Source: Calliphora vicina
Lineage: Eukaryota; Arthropoda; Insecta; Diptera; Calliphoridae
Length of the DNA stretch: 64,000 nt
Direction: 5' to 3'
Assembly (NCBI RefSeq): GCF_958450345.1
Contig: NC_088782.1
Location: forward strand, 103,756,358-103,820,357
Position numbers and translations under genes: made by a program. Positions 20,922 to 31,970 of this stretch are shown here, in pieces. Each line of letters starts with the position of its first letter. Positions within the stretch are counted from its first letter, which is position 1. Under the pieces are notes generated by a model that searched no databases, was not told the origin of the DNA, and saw only the letters and a program-made list of their open reading frames with translations.

Positions 20922-22463
20922 CAACAGCAAAGAGTTAAAGAGACAAGGAAAGAGTTAGAAGTTGTACCGGGTATGTAACCACAAAAATATGAAGTAAATA
21001 CTTTGAATTTGTAAAAATATAATGAACAAATTATTATATATTTTAACTTTCATTCGTGGATATTAAAAATTACAATGTGCCATTAAAAATGTCTCATCAA
21101 CACCTAAAATATTCCACTTCCTAGTAATAGTATAAAAAAATAACTTTCATATACAAAGTATATTATACTCAACCATCTCTCCTTTAAAGAAAACAATGTA
21201 AAGAAAAATCTCCAACTTAAATTCCTAATAAAAATCTCTTTAAAAAAGAAAAAAAAACGAAAAATTGCAATTGGCAATGGCCGTCAAATTTCCCATACCA
21301 ATTTTCATACTCACTAAAAACACTGGTGTTTATCATTCTCCCTGATGATAATACGGTTGGTTGTTGATAATGATGATGATGGTGATGGCAATGGCGATGG
21401 TGATGTTTGCTAAAATACTGATGACTATATTATGTATTTAGTCAACTTTGAACAGGAAAAAAAATACTCTTTATGTTACCAAAATGTTTGTAAGCGAATG
21501 TATATTTTTGGAGCAGTAAGTATGCCAGCATATTCATCTACACCTACATATATATATTTGCCGCTCACTTTTCTAAAACTGTTATATTTGTATGCGTATG
21601 AAAGCTGATTTCATTTTGTACATCAACTTTTCAAGATTTTAACACTTACTCGAATACTTCAGTTCCATCTATAGGGATGAGATGGCTTATGTTTTTTTGA
21701 TTTTTTTTTGTTTTTCTCCCCCTTTTTTACTCTTGCTACACAGGGTATTATTTTTGTTTTTTTGGGGAGGAAGATGGGTATGTAAAAGTATCAGCTTAAA
21801 TATACAATATAAAATATTTGTTTTTTTTCTCTTTCTGTTTTGTACCAACATAAAAACTACATCAGCTCTGAGTAAACTTTAAGCGATTTTCTGTTTTTTT
21901 TGACATTTCCTTTACTTTGGCATGAGGAAAATATGGTTGGTTGTCCAATACGTTGTATGTTACCTTTAACGTTTGACTTTGTCACAGATTATGTTTACTT
22001 AGGTGATTTCTCTTTTCATTTTGTTTCGTCTTTTATTTATGTCTAATATAATTTAACATTTATTTCCAGCATTAAGGTTGACTAGGAAATTTTTGTAAGT
22101 TTTAATTAAATGATACTTTGTTAGAAATTTTAATTAAGTATGTAGTCAAAGGACTTTATAAATAAGTTTGCTACATTTTTTTTCTTAATGTTTGCTTAAT
22201 TATGGAACTGCCTTTACTTTGTAATCCTGAAAATATGTATTAAAATCTTCGTCCTTTACCAATTGTCCACGTCTCTATGGTTCTCATTTATTATGTTCCT
22301 TTGAAGAAAGTCGAACATTATAAACCGATATTTCCCAAAAAATAATTACAAAAATCCGAAAAATTGGAATTTTAGGATCTTTGTCCATTGAAACCACATT
22401 TGGTCAAAGGTGGGAAGAAATTCATTTCTTCCCATCGCATCTAGTTCACACATAGTTCTATTT
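20922..22463. other. Non-coding stretch with GAT microsatellite
   Basis: An interrupted GAT/GGT/GGC trinucleotide run lies at about 21362-21412. Nothing else was recognised. The 66-codon frame at 21682-21882 is T-rich low complexity. Confidence 0.5.
22453..22463. repeat. 11-bp target duplication, left copy
   Basis: TAGTTCTATTT here is repeated exactly at 23633-23643, bracketing the non-LTR element. Variable-length duplications of about 7-20 bp are the usual trace of target-primed reverse transcription. Confidence 0.85.
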
Positions 22464-23632
22464 ATCCTCTACGTTTGGTAGTCATCTTGACGTGATGTAT
22501 AGGCTTAAATGTGATGATCTGTGTTGGTCATGCAGGAGGGTACAGTTTAACTTGAGTTGGCTGTCTTCGGTAGGGTCTGCCATTCCAGAAGGGCACTCGG
22601 TGAGCATGACAATAATAACTACCCTCCCCCTCTGTCTGATAGCGTCTGTTCTCCTTTGGGGCGGCTATCAGATGTTCCATCTAGTCATGTTGCCCTCAGT
22701 GAGAGGGGTGGCTTTGATGGTCTTGGTGCGGTTGGTTCGAAAGGGCTCTTTTTTGACCGTCCAAAATTCACCAGCGTCTATATTGAAAACTTTGGGATAA
22801 AATCCTACTTTAGGCTACCTAACTTCTCTACTGCTCTTCAGGAAATTACTGCCATTAAACATGCATCCAACTGGCTGAGGTATTATCGAATATCTGGTGA
22901 TATATGTATATTTACTGATAGCAAGGCTGCCGTTAACGGAGTAGCGGGTGTCTTCACGACATCTAGATTAACCGAGGAATGCCGGGTATCCCTCAATGAG
23001 ATAGCGAGATATTTTACAATAACTGTTATATGGGTCCCTGGATACGATAGAAATCAGGGTAATTGTATAGTAGATGAGGGTGTGATTATGAGTGAGGAGG
23101 CGATCGACCCATTTTCTGGTATTTCCCTTGTTAAATGCAAGATGGCTGTTCAGCAGAAACAGGTGGACTAATGAACCTTCTTGTGCTACAGCGATGTCGA
23201 TTTGGCCCGTATATGATGCCAGCAGGACAAATCTACTTTTAGAATACCGTCGTGAGCAAATAAGGCTAATTGTCTCCTTTATTACAGGACACTATTTAAT
23301 CGGGACACATGCTAGAAGATTGTGCCTACGGTACAATGATAACTGTAGAAGCTGTCATAATTAACAAGAGGAAGAGACTGTGTATCACCTTTTCTGCCAA
23401 TGCCCGGCTCTTACAAACCTGAGGGAACGCATCCTCGGATTTCCATTCCTATCATGCTTGGACGAGCTATCAAGGATGAATCTTAGACGAATCTGCTCCT
23501 TCATCCGGGAATCTGGCTGGTTTAATTTGGAGGCAACGGAAGTATTGTCTACCCTTTGGGTATCACAATGGGATCAGATTTGAATGGACTCAAGTGAGCT
23601 GTTTGAGGAGCAGCAGCCCATGGAACCTAACC
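22464..23632 (+). mobile_element. 5'-truncated non-LTR retrotransposon
   Basis: The segment is markedly more G+C-rich than its surroundings. It begins inside an open reading frame, encodes an RNase H domain and the cysteine-rich C-terminal tail of ORF2, and ends AGCAGCAGCCCATGGAACC followed by TAACC. Its 5' end is missing (no ORF1, endonuclease or reverse transcriptase). A perfect 11-bp duplication flanks it. The RNase H plus tail layout suggests the I/LOA/R1 group; the clade is uncertain. Confidence 0.85.
22560..23583 (+). pseudogene. Non-LTR ORF2: RNase H and C-terminal zinc-knuckle region
   Basis: RNase H landmarks in order: YFRLPNFSTALQEITAIKHA (acidic Glu region), IFTDSKAAV with the catalytic Asp (about 22908), TTSRLTEECRVSLNEIARYF, VIWVPGYDRNQGNCIVDE (the usual WVPGHxxxxGNxxAD with His replaced by Tyr). 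A stop follows at 23169. The tail continues in other frames: LIVSFITGHYLIGTHARRLC, CRSCHN then stop, EEETVYHLFCQCPAL, ICSFIRESGWF. The Cx2C and HxxCxxC pattern is the typical tail of insect RNase-H-bearing LINEs. The first DGS motif is not seen. Non-functional because of frameshifts and stops. Confidence 0.85.
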
Positions 23633-23744
23633 TAGTTCTATTTGTAAAGGGTACCACAATGAATCCTGTGGGTCTCCGAATGCAAGTGTATTTCTTATAG
23701 TACAAACCACATAAAATTTAACTATCTTTTAAGAGAGGTAATAT

Positions 23745-24112
23745 TTAGTGTAATAAACTTTGGTAGCCCCACAGAAATTGTCCACCAAAAAATGTTCGTG
23801 GAATATTCTAATCCTTAAAATATTAAAATTTTTGAAATTGACCCCTAAAAAGAGGAGCTAGAGAATTATCCCCATAAAATTCCACAATATAACACTAACA
23901 ATAATAATTTTCTCAGACATCAACTTACAACATTTTTTTCATTTATTTAGTATAATGTTCCCTTCGATTAAAAAATTTAAATTTTGATCCACTGTAAAAA
24001 AAAAACTCTGACCAGCTGGACTAAATTTATTCGACAAAAATGATTTACTTTCAGGATTATAGGGTCGCTATTCTGTTCCAATCAAAAAGTCTTAATTTGT
24101 TGGACAGTGTAG
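23745..24112. repeat. Dispersed repeat copy A (copy B at 39480-39892)
   Basis: Same orientation as 39480-39892. It shares GAAATTGACCCCT, GAGGAGCTAGAG, CCCCATAAAATTCCACAATATAA, CTTACAACATTTTTTTCA, GGATTATAGGGTCGCTATT and TTTGTTGGACAGTGT in order. Both copies end at GGACAGTGT, which may be a terminus. No coding content. Confidence 0.7.
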
Positions 24113-24720
24113 AGATAAAATTACTCCACTAGGAGTTATTTTACGCACTGGAATCTCTGAGTCTTTTAGACTACCGGGACAGGCGGAGATTTCAACGGTG
24201 GAAATTACTATAAACTGGCTGAGCTTAAACCGTGAAAGAGGTTGACCAGAAATGGGTATATTTGAACAAAATGGCGAAACATTCTACATTTGGACTTAAA
24301 TTATCCCTAGAAACTGTATTACGGATTCACTGACGTAAAGGGAATCTTAGCTCTTGGATAATGGAGTGCAACTGCAAACCTAAGTATAACTATCGTAGAA
24401 ACCCCACACAGACTTATGGAATGTGGTGGCAGTCTTTAGGTTGTGATCATAATAAAGGAGAGGAGAAGACAATCTGGCTATGGCCTACCTAAGATTGGTA
24501 ATGGTGGGGGACTCTTTCTTATCAGACCTGATGGTTCCGCTAGAGACGGAAGGCAGAAAGTTGGACAACTTCCTGTTTTCAAAGTGATGGTTTGGTTGAT
24601 GGATCGAATTGGTCGTATGGAGAAAATGCATTGCTCATCTTGGGCTCATATTATCCAAAACTACCTCTATGTAATGAAGATGCAATAGACATTGAAAAGT
24701 AAGTTGTTCAGTAAAGTTAT
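24113..24720 (+). pseudogene. Coding-like stretch, possibly Tc1-type, weak
   Basis: Base composition is less A+T-rich than nearby. The 81-codon frame at 24443-24688 contains PDGSARDGRQKVGQLPVFK followed by VMVWLMDRIGR. This is loosely like the Tc1 transposase stretch (DG...R....GxVMVWGCF). The catalytic Asp and Glu motifs are not seen and flanking frames are broken. It may instead be an unrelated dead sequence. Confidence 0.25.
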
Positions 24721-25316
24721 TACCAAGTATTACCAAGTTTGTGCTGGTCTTTTATAAAACTGTTGATTTAAAAATATATTCCCAACATTTCCTAGCGGCC
24801 TGTGGTTTTTCTTATTTTTCATTTTAATTTGTACGTGTTTTTCTTAAAAAATAAAACGTTAAGGAAAAATTACGTTCTACTATTACTCCGTCTTATTCCG
24901 TTTTTTTTTGTTTCCTACGATATGGACAAACTAAAGAAGCATCTCAAGTGTAAGTTGATGGAATAGAGCGGAATGGAATGATAAAAACGAGAAAAGAATA
25001 GAGATGTTGAGAAGAAAAAAATAAAAAAAATAAAGAAATATTGTGAAATTTTTAGTATCTTTTTAATATTATACTAAAGTAAACATAGTTCGACTGTGAG
25101 TTAAGTGTATCTATGTGTAAGGACGTGTGTGTCTTTGATAAGAAATGTGTATGAGTATGTGTAATTGTATATAGATACATATTTACATATATTTCTATTA
25201 CATTTTCAGTGTATTTTTTCTTATTTTTTTTTTTTTGGTTTGTGTGTCGTTTCACCCTGCAATCAGTCTTATATAATATTGGTGTAGTTAGTTTAGTTTG
25301 GGGTTTAACAGAGTGC

Positions 25317-25349
<33 letters not shown>

Positions 25350-26375
25350 TGGTGGTGGTGGTTGCTGCCAGTGGTAGAGCTGTGGGAAAAGTGTATAGTT
25401 TTGTCATCTTAAATATTTTCTTTATTTTCTTCTCATTTAGTTGTTGGCATATTTGAAACCTTAGAAGGATGGCAAAACAACAAAAAAAACTAAGTTGTCT
25501 TACTGGAGTAGAGAAACCATCTTTATGTGTGCGAGGATAGTTGTAAAAGTTATTTTGTTAATACTGGTTTTGAGCAAATAATTAAAGCAACAAAAATCTC
25601 TTAATAACAACAATTCTTAAAACTTTATTTTAAAGCCTTATCTTGGCCAAAATATACCTATACCTCCAATAGTTTTTTAAGTCTATTGGCGTTTTCTTTT
25701 CTGGCATAAATGATGCCTTTATTCTGCCTTTTATCCTTTTCTGTGTTCCTTTCTAAAAAAAATGTAGTTTGGTAAGGGTATAACGTGTTCTTTTCAAATA
25801 ATGTTGCCCTAAAACCCCGAAAATATGCTACACGTTTCACCCTCAAGTTTATCAAAGGGTTAGAAATGCAGCACTTTTTAAAAAGCAAAATTTATAGTTT
25901 TAAAACATTTAGAAGGTACATAGAAGAAAATTGCATAAATGGTAATGGATTTTGTTCTATTGTGATCGTTAAAAATGTAAAACATAATGATGGTATGGGT
26001 ATCTTTAGTAAATGGTACAAAATATGTTGGCAACATTTTGAGTCAGAAAAGAAAACGCCATATGATATATAGAAAGTTTAGGAAAAATGTAAAGCTATAA
26101 TACAATTTTTCACTAGATCGATCCAGCTAAAGCCTTCTCTTCATATTTACTTCAACTTATTATCAAAATCTCCAAAATTTCTCTTTTTAAAATTGCCTGC
26201 AATTTTCAACTCTAACCTCGTAAAGGAAAATTCCTTTATTTTTTTTTGTCTTCATTCGTGTTCACGTATTTTATGTATTTTCTTTTCAATGACATGTAGT
26301 CGACTTGTGTCAACAATTGGTAATAGTTTGAAGAAAATTAAGTTGTAGATATATGTATGTGTACAATGTATATAT
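24721..26375. other. Non-coding stretch with microsatellites
   Basis: A GAT/GGT-type trinucleotide run lies at about 25316-25365 and interrupted GT-rich sequence at about 25115-25165. The 95-codon plus frame at 25785-26072 overlaps an opposite-strand frame and resembles nothing I know. Confidence 0.45.
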
Positions 26376-26429
26376 TACGGTGGCCCTTATTTGGCACGTT
26401 TTTCGATACTCCCCAGCTCTAGAATAGTT

Positions 26430-28231
26430 TTTATACCCTCCACCACCTCAAGTGGTGAATGAGGGTATATATAAGTTTGTTATTCCGAGTGTAACATTGA
26501 GAAATATTCTTCGATCCAACAAAGTATATATATTATTGATCCTTATGAAATTCTAAGTCGATTGAGCCATGTCCGTCTGTCTGTCCGTCTGTGTAAAACA
26601 CGCTCACGTCCAAAATACGCAAACAACCTTAGTAGAGTTGCAAGGGAAATGTTTATTGTTCTACTAAGCAGTTTGGTATTGAAAATCAGCAGAATCAGTT
26701 CAGTGGAACCAGAGTTATGAACCAAAATGTGAGACAATCTAAAAAAAATTTGATAATTTTAACATAGTTTTGCTTATTTGTGCAAATATATTGCAGATAA
26801 TACCATAAAATTGTACACACGTTATTTTTATGTTAATGGGACTAACTCTGGCGAAAATTGTAAGAATCGGTCAATGATTTCTCCTAACCCCCATATAAAT
26901 TTCTTCCCGAAATATGGTTATATGGTCTGTAAATGCCTACAAAATTGAAGTATGCACACAAAATTCAGGAAAAATTTGTTCGTGCTTAAACAAATTACAG
27001 CACTAAATTTTTTGTGGAACGGCCCATATTCGACCATAGCCCCCATATAAAGTTCATTTTCGAAAATCACTTAAATAAGCACAAATGTCTTATAAATATC
27101 ACTATTAAGTTGAAATTCGTCATAAATTGTCCCCAAATATACAAAAATCGCTGTACCTAATTCTATGAAGATCGGCCGATAATTGGTTATAGCTCCCATA
27201 TAAGGACCACTTCCAAAAAACACATTAACCTACATAAATATCTAAAAAATATCAATATCACAATGAAATTAAGCACATATCAGTAATTTGTATCCAGTAA
27301 TCATACTTCTGGATTTTGTGAATATCGGTCCATATTTAACCATAGCTCCCATATAAGGTCCACTCCCGAAAATCACTAAAATCCTCATAAATTTCTTACA
27401 AATTTAGTTATTAGGTTGAAATTCGAAACAAATTTATTCAATATACACAAAAAACGATGTACCAAATTTTATGATGATAGGCCCATAATTGGTCATAGCC
27501 TCCATATAAGAACCACTTCAGGAAAACACATTAACCTGCTCAAATATCCAAAAAATTCAATACTGAACCAAAATTTTACACCGATCAGTAATTTGTATCC
27601 AAGAATCGTACTTCAAGATTTTTTAAATATTGGTCCATAATTCGGCATAGCTCCCATATAAGGTCCACCCTTGTTAATAGCGTTGTTTATATTAAATTCT
27701 ACTAAATTAGCCCTCAAATACTTAGGACCATAATAGGTCATAGCATCCATATATTAAACCAAAATAGTACACAGATCAGTAATTTGGATTCAAATATCAT
27801 AATGCTGAATTTTGTGAATATTGGTTCATAATTGGCCACAGCTCTCATATAAATACATAAAAATCACATTAAAATATTTTATGGCAATCGAATCATATAA
27901 GTCCCACAACCAAATATTTTGAAATTTGTCTAAATATATTTGTATACCCTTTTTTTATACACTGTATCTTAACTTGAGGTTAACAGGGAAAAATGTTGAT
28001 CCAAACGTATTAACTAATTATTAAGTATAGAAATTATTAAATTGCATACGTTCTAATAGGAATTTCAGTTATAAATTGCTGAATTAGATAAATTTTTTTG
28101 TACATTTGAAATAAAATATCTACTGCGTAAACTAGTCTTTCTAACAATTGTTATATTATTTCAGTTGTTATACCATCATATTTGGGTGGAGGATATTTAA
28201 GTTTCGGCACGGCCGAATTATTTGTTTTTTT
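26430..28231 (+). mobile_element. Long HINE with 150-bp internal repeats
   Basis: It starts TTTATACCCTCCACCACCTC with the subterminal inverted pair CACCACCTCAAGTGGTG. It continues through CAACAAAGTATATATATTAT, TCGATTGAGCCATGTCCGTC and a short GTCY run, and ends with TTTCGGCACGGCCGAATTA and a T-rich tail. At 1.8 kb it is more than twice the length of the other copies because of about eight diverged tandem units in the middle. The small frames inside are not genes. Confidence 0.8.
26855..27870. repeat. About eight diverged 150-bp tandem units within the HINE
   Basis: A core of the form CGGTCCATAATTGGTCATAG followed by CTCCCATATAAGGTCCACTTCC recurs at about 26868, 27025, 27175, 27328, 27480, 27632, 27735 and 27830, mostly 150 bp apart. 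The same unit, in complement, builds the HINEs at 39899 and 54946. Tandem-repeat-bearing DINE-1 variants are known from Drosophila. Confidence 0.75.
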
Positions 28232-28332
28232 CATCTAAAAACCAAATAATGAAAATTTGAGCAAAATCAGATAATAATTTTAGACCTTGGGATTATAGAA
28301 AATCAAAGATGTGCAAAATAAGTGCCACCCTA

Positions 28333-29110
28333 CTGTTTGTCTATGTACATATGTGTTGTTATTTTTTTTTTTTTTTGTGATATTTAACTAACTATACATA
28401 TGTTTATTGTAATTTATATACCAGGGAATTATGAAGTCTAGTTATGGCTGGAAAATTAATGAAATGGAATGGGATAATTGTGTAGAGCTCTTTCACATAT
28501 AATTATTTAAAGATTGTTAATGAAATTTTTAAATTATATGTAGATATTTTGTGTATTGTAGAAAAAAAATACAGTTTAGTATTAAGAAAATGAGGTTCTG
28601 GGGAAAAATTATGAATTATAAGAGAATATGTGAAAAAAGTAAAGGAATAGCTGTGGGGAATAAGGATTTAATGAAATTGTTTTATTTTAATATCGTTTTT
28701 AGCAATTTTGTAAATTTTTATTAAAGTTCTTAGAAGAGTTCTTCTTGTATGCTGTTGATAGAAGATGAGGTTGATTTTAAGTTACTGTATAATTTTTTAA
28801 TAATACTGTTCTTGGTGAATCTGCTGCTTGGATTGTTGTAAAATTAAAATTAAAATAATCTGCTGAAACTCTAGGTCTCTTGTTTCTCTTAAAATATTCT
28901 CTTCAAATATATCAGGAGAGACGAGTTGGTTGCAACAGCAATCTTAAATTACAATATGTATAAGGAATTTGTAAAGGAATTTGGATATTGTGGACATATG
29001 AATCTAGTTCTTAAATGAGCATCATTATCTAAGCCCTCACGATGACATTCTTATGGTTGTTTTTATTAATAATTTTTTGGAAGAATTTGGAAAAAGACAA
29101 AGTCAGTACA
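28333..29110. other. Non-coding stretch
   Basis: No element recognised; A+T-rich with poly-T runs. Confidence 0.4.
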
Positions 29111-29625
29111 TATCAGTTGAATACAGTTACCTATGGAATGGTGTGTCGCTCCTTATCTTGCTCTGAAGGGCTTTCATCATTATATGGACTTTAAACTTTC
29201 TTGCCATTCAAAACGTGTAGGTTTTCAAGGCGAAAAAAACATAAAAGATGTGAATATTGATGACTCAACTGTGACCAATGCTCTTGGTGTTATTTGGAAT
29301 CAATTTCGGATTCGATTTACCTAAAAAAAATGTTTTCCTTTATCGTTACAATTTGTTGATTCCTTATGACAGTTAGCTCCGCTTAGTATAATAACTAAAT
29401 TTGGCATACAAAAGTTGTGAATTCTCGAAATTGGCAGGGACTACACTCGGCTTAGAAATATTTTCTTTCTGATCTCAAAATCTTAAATTCGCTTGAAATA
29501 CCATGTTTTCTCAGGTAATTGAATCTCAGTCGGTTCAACTTCATGGATTTTGTGAAACATCACTTATTGATGTTGTTTCTACTTTCGAGTTAATACTTTG
29601 TCAGATAATATTTCTGTTCTGCTTT
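29111..29625 (+). pseudogene. BEL/Pao retrotransposon pol fragment
   Basis: Pieces of the Pao reverse-transcriptase/RNase H region appear in family order but in shifting frames. YQLNTVTYG is followed by VAPYLALKGFHHYM (RT motif TYG..SAPYLA), then STVTNALGVIWNQF (KTLGxxWN), FLSDLKILNSLEIPCFLR (the L..I.IPRC segment) and SVQLHGFCETS (QLHGFCDAS). RT catalytic YxDD, protease, integrase and LTRs are absent. At least three frameshifts and several stops make it a clear relic. Confidence 0.7.
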
Positions 29626-29808
29626 TTACCGCCAATACATAGCTGGTCCTATTGTGTGTAACACAACTTCTGTCAATATTATATACTAAATCAAAAACCT
29701 TTTTGTGAAACCTTTTTGTGATACCATACTCTGAAATAATTCTGTGAACTGATTCTCTTTTTTTTTGGTTATTGTTTTCTAACTAACTGTGACTTGATAA
29801 TGCTTTAT

Positions 29809-30320
29809 AATGGGTGTTTTTTAGAGGCGAATAACTATAAATTTGCAGCATTGTTTTCTGTGACAGCAGATTTGAGAGTTATCGGTTGTTTTGAAGTTAT
29901 TTTGGCAATTTATAATAAATAAACTCATACCAGAGCAACGTTTGCAAAACGTTCAAATTTATTTTGAAAACCAAGGTTCTATTCCACAACATCATCGGGC
30001 ATAACTTGGTGCTCATAATCCGCCATCAGTGTGATTAATTGGTGAAACTATGGATCGATTTCGCAATACGTTTATTCTTAACGATATGCATCCCTAAAAA
30101 TGCCGTAAAGTGCGCGATTGATGGTGTGCAGCGTAGTGTTAATGATGACCCAAATATGTCAATTCTTCATCGTGCTCAAAAATTAAACTTGTGTCCATCC
30201 GCTTTATGGACAATTTGTTGAAAGGATTTGGGTTTGCGTGCTTGCAAGGTTAAATTTATACATGAATTGAAGCCTGTGTAATTTCGCCAAATCATTGATA
30301 ATTGACAACTCAAGTCCAAA
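29809..30320 (+). pseudogene. mariner relic, leader and N-terminal half
   Basis: The leader AATGGGTGTTTTTTAGAGGC followed by TAAATTTGCAGCATT is of the type seen before fly mariner-like transposases. The coding trace runs PEQRLQNVQIYFENQGS (helix-turn-helix), LIGETMDRFRNTFIL, VQRSVNDDPNMSILHRAQKL, LCPSALWTIC then stop, KDLGLRACKVKFIHELKPV. These match the paired-like DNA-binding and linker part of mariner transposase. The catalytic domain is missing; sequence after 30320 is unrelated. Confidence 0.75.
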
Positions 30321-31260
30321 TTTCGCAAAAATTACCAGGTAAGGTTAAATGTGAAGTCAACATTTGATAGGTTCCGTTGTGATACCTTGGCGGAAAGACA
30401 TCAGGAGAGAAAAGGAATTTGCTATATAGGAGGTGATTTACCCTCTCCTCCACTCATACATACGTCATTATATGTTTTAGTTCGACCATCTCGTTTGCGA
30501 GAGTTACTCCAACTAAACGGTGAACCACATCATTTAGCCGCAGCCCTAACCTTTTAGCCAATAAATCCTCAATACAATTCCCAAAGACATTTTGGTGGAC
30601 CTAAAGTTCAACTTTAAAATTTCTTGCCATTCTCGGCATTCCACGACCAAATAGGATGTTGTGTAGACACATAAAGAGATTTAAGGCCGCTCTACCTGTA
30701 CTCGGTAAAACCTTAGCTACCCACGACTGAGATCTCATCCATGCGGTCCAGTCTGTGCAATGTAAAAGCCTCCCTCATATCTACTTTCGACATCAAGCCA
30801 TCAGCGATGATCATAAATGTGTTCTCCAGCCGAAGTTCCTCAGATTCCATATGCCAGTAGTATCATGTTTTATCTCAATGGCAGCATTGTCTGGATCTCT
30901 TCTGGTTATAAAGTTCAGCATGCCAAATAGCTATTAAGTCATCAGTTTCGTGGTACGTAAAATCCCATCAAAGGCTCGACGGTGGGTGGATCTACCGAAA
31001 ACCAGACATCAAACAAGAGTACTACACATTTGTATGAGCTTAACAACAATATTGAAAATCCATTTTATATTCCTAGTTTACAATACTTCACCACATATGG
31101 CCCCAAAGGCCATAGAGAAGAGTACATGATCAGTTTTTGCACTGCTTGGCCTAATAGAAAATACATTCTTTCCGAGAAAGTGTCCACACATCTTTCCGAT
31201 GCTACCATGGAAATTTCATCCTCAGTCTTATAACGCAGAGTCGATTATCACGAATATTGA
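30321..31260. other. Less A+T-rich, coding-like block of unknown origin
   Basis: Base composition is visibly more balanced than the flanks, as in the non-LTR and transposase relics. Frames on both strands run 60-85 codons (30351-30557, 30982-31233 plus; an approximately 50-codon minus frame with MVASERCVDTFSERMYFLLG near 31200). None resembles a family I can name. Probably an old transposon coding region too decayed to classify. Confidence 0.3.
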
Positions 31261-31615
31261 ATTGATTGCAAGATTCCACAGTAGGGATGATTAAACACAA
31301 CATTGTGGAGTATCTTGGTTTGTCACCCTATAGATGAACCTGTGGGTCTGAAGTCTCTATATGAAGGCATTATTGCCAGTGATCGATGTTAAAAGTTCCA
31401 TGTTTTTCAGGTAATTTGTTTTTGGGAGAGAAAACTAAAACTTTTCTTTATAACTGGAGAAATATATGAACGAAATAATAGAAAAGAATTATTAAAAAGA
31501 TGGCGATTAACATTTGTAAGGGTTAACACCACAAAATTGTCATTTTAACCAAGGTATATAAAAGAAAACAATTAATTGAATTGTACTGAATTGCTGCAAA
31601 TAAAAAAAATAGGAA
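31261..31615. other. Non-coding stretch
   Basis: Nothing recognised. Confidence 0.35.
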
Positions 31616-31970
31616 CTAATGGCCTGGATAACGATCGATGACACCGCCAGCCCAAAATCTACACCAACCAGTGACTTTTTCGGGGTGTATTGGATGCTCT
31701 TGGATTTCATGGGGATTTGTATCGTAGCAAATTCGACCGTTTTGTTTGTTGAAGTACTCATTCATCAAGAAATGAGCCTCATCACTGAAAATGATTTTTT
31801 GATGAAAATTAGGGTGCTGTTGAAATCTATATCCGTCCATGGTGATTTGGCAAAACAAATCACAGTTAATTCAACAGATGTGGCCGTTTCAATAATATGG
31901 CCACTATCAACTGTCAAAATTCGGATGTTCTTATTAGAAGACCCTTTATAAAGAAGAGAGTGTGGCACGG
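31616..31970 (-). pseudogene. mariner relic, leader plus catalytic-core start
   Basis: The minus-strand leader contains GCCATATTATTGAAACGGCC followed by ACATCTGTTGAATTA. Soon after comes the frame FHQKIIFSDEAHFLMNEYFN, KQNGRICYDTNPHEIQEHPI, HPEKVTGWCRFWAGGVI. This contains the first catalytic Asp (SDEAHF) and the AGGVIGPY-type motif start. The DNA-binding half and the C-terminal half are missing. The same leader-to-core junction style is seen at 14575. Confidence 0.75.

Larger units (their letters stand above)
26376..28332. mobile_element. TIR element (GGTGGCNCTTATTTNGCAC ends) hosting a HINE
   Basis: The left end reads ACGGTGGCCCTTATTTGGCAC and the inverted right end AGGGTGGCACTTATTTTGCAC. 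A block near the right end (GAGCAAAATCAGATAATAAT) recurs at 50240. Apart from about 50 bp on the left and 100 bp on the right, the interior is the HINE at 26430-28231. Related single ends lie at 10394 and 63454. Confidence 0.6.

Noticed and set aside
22557..23171. Longest open frame (204 codons) as a host gene
   Set aside because: It encodes an RNase H domain of a non-LTR retrotransposon, lies inside an 11-bp target duplication and is followed by the disrupted ORF2 tail.
26855..27870. CRISPR-like array because of regularly spaced repeats
   Set aside because: Repeat period is about 150 bp with diverged units in a HINE; neither the repeat/spacer sizes nor the eukaryotic context fit CRISPR.
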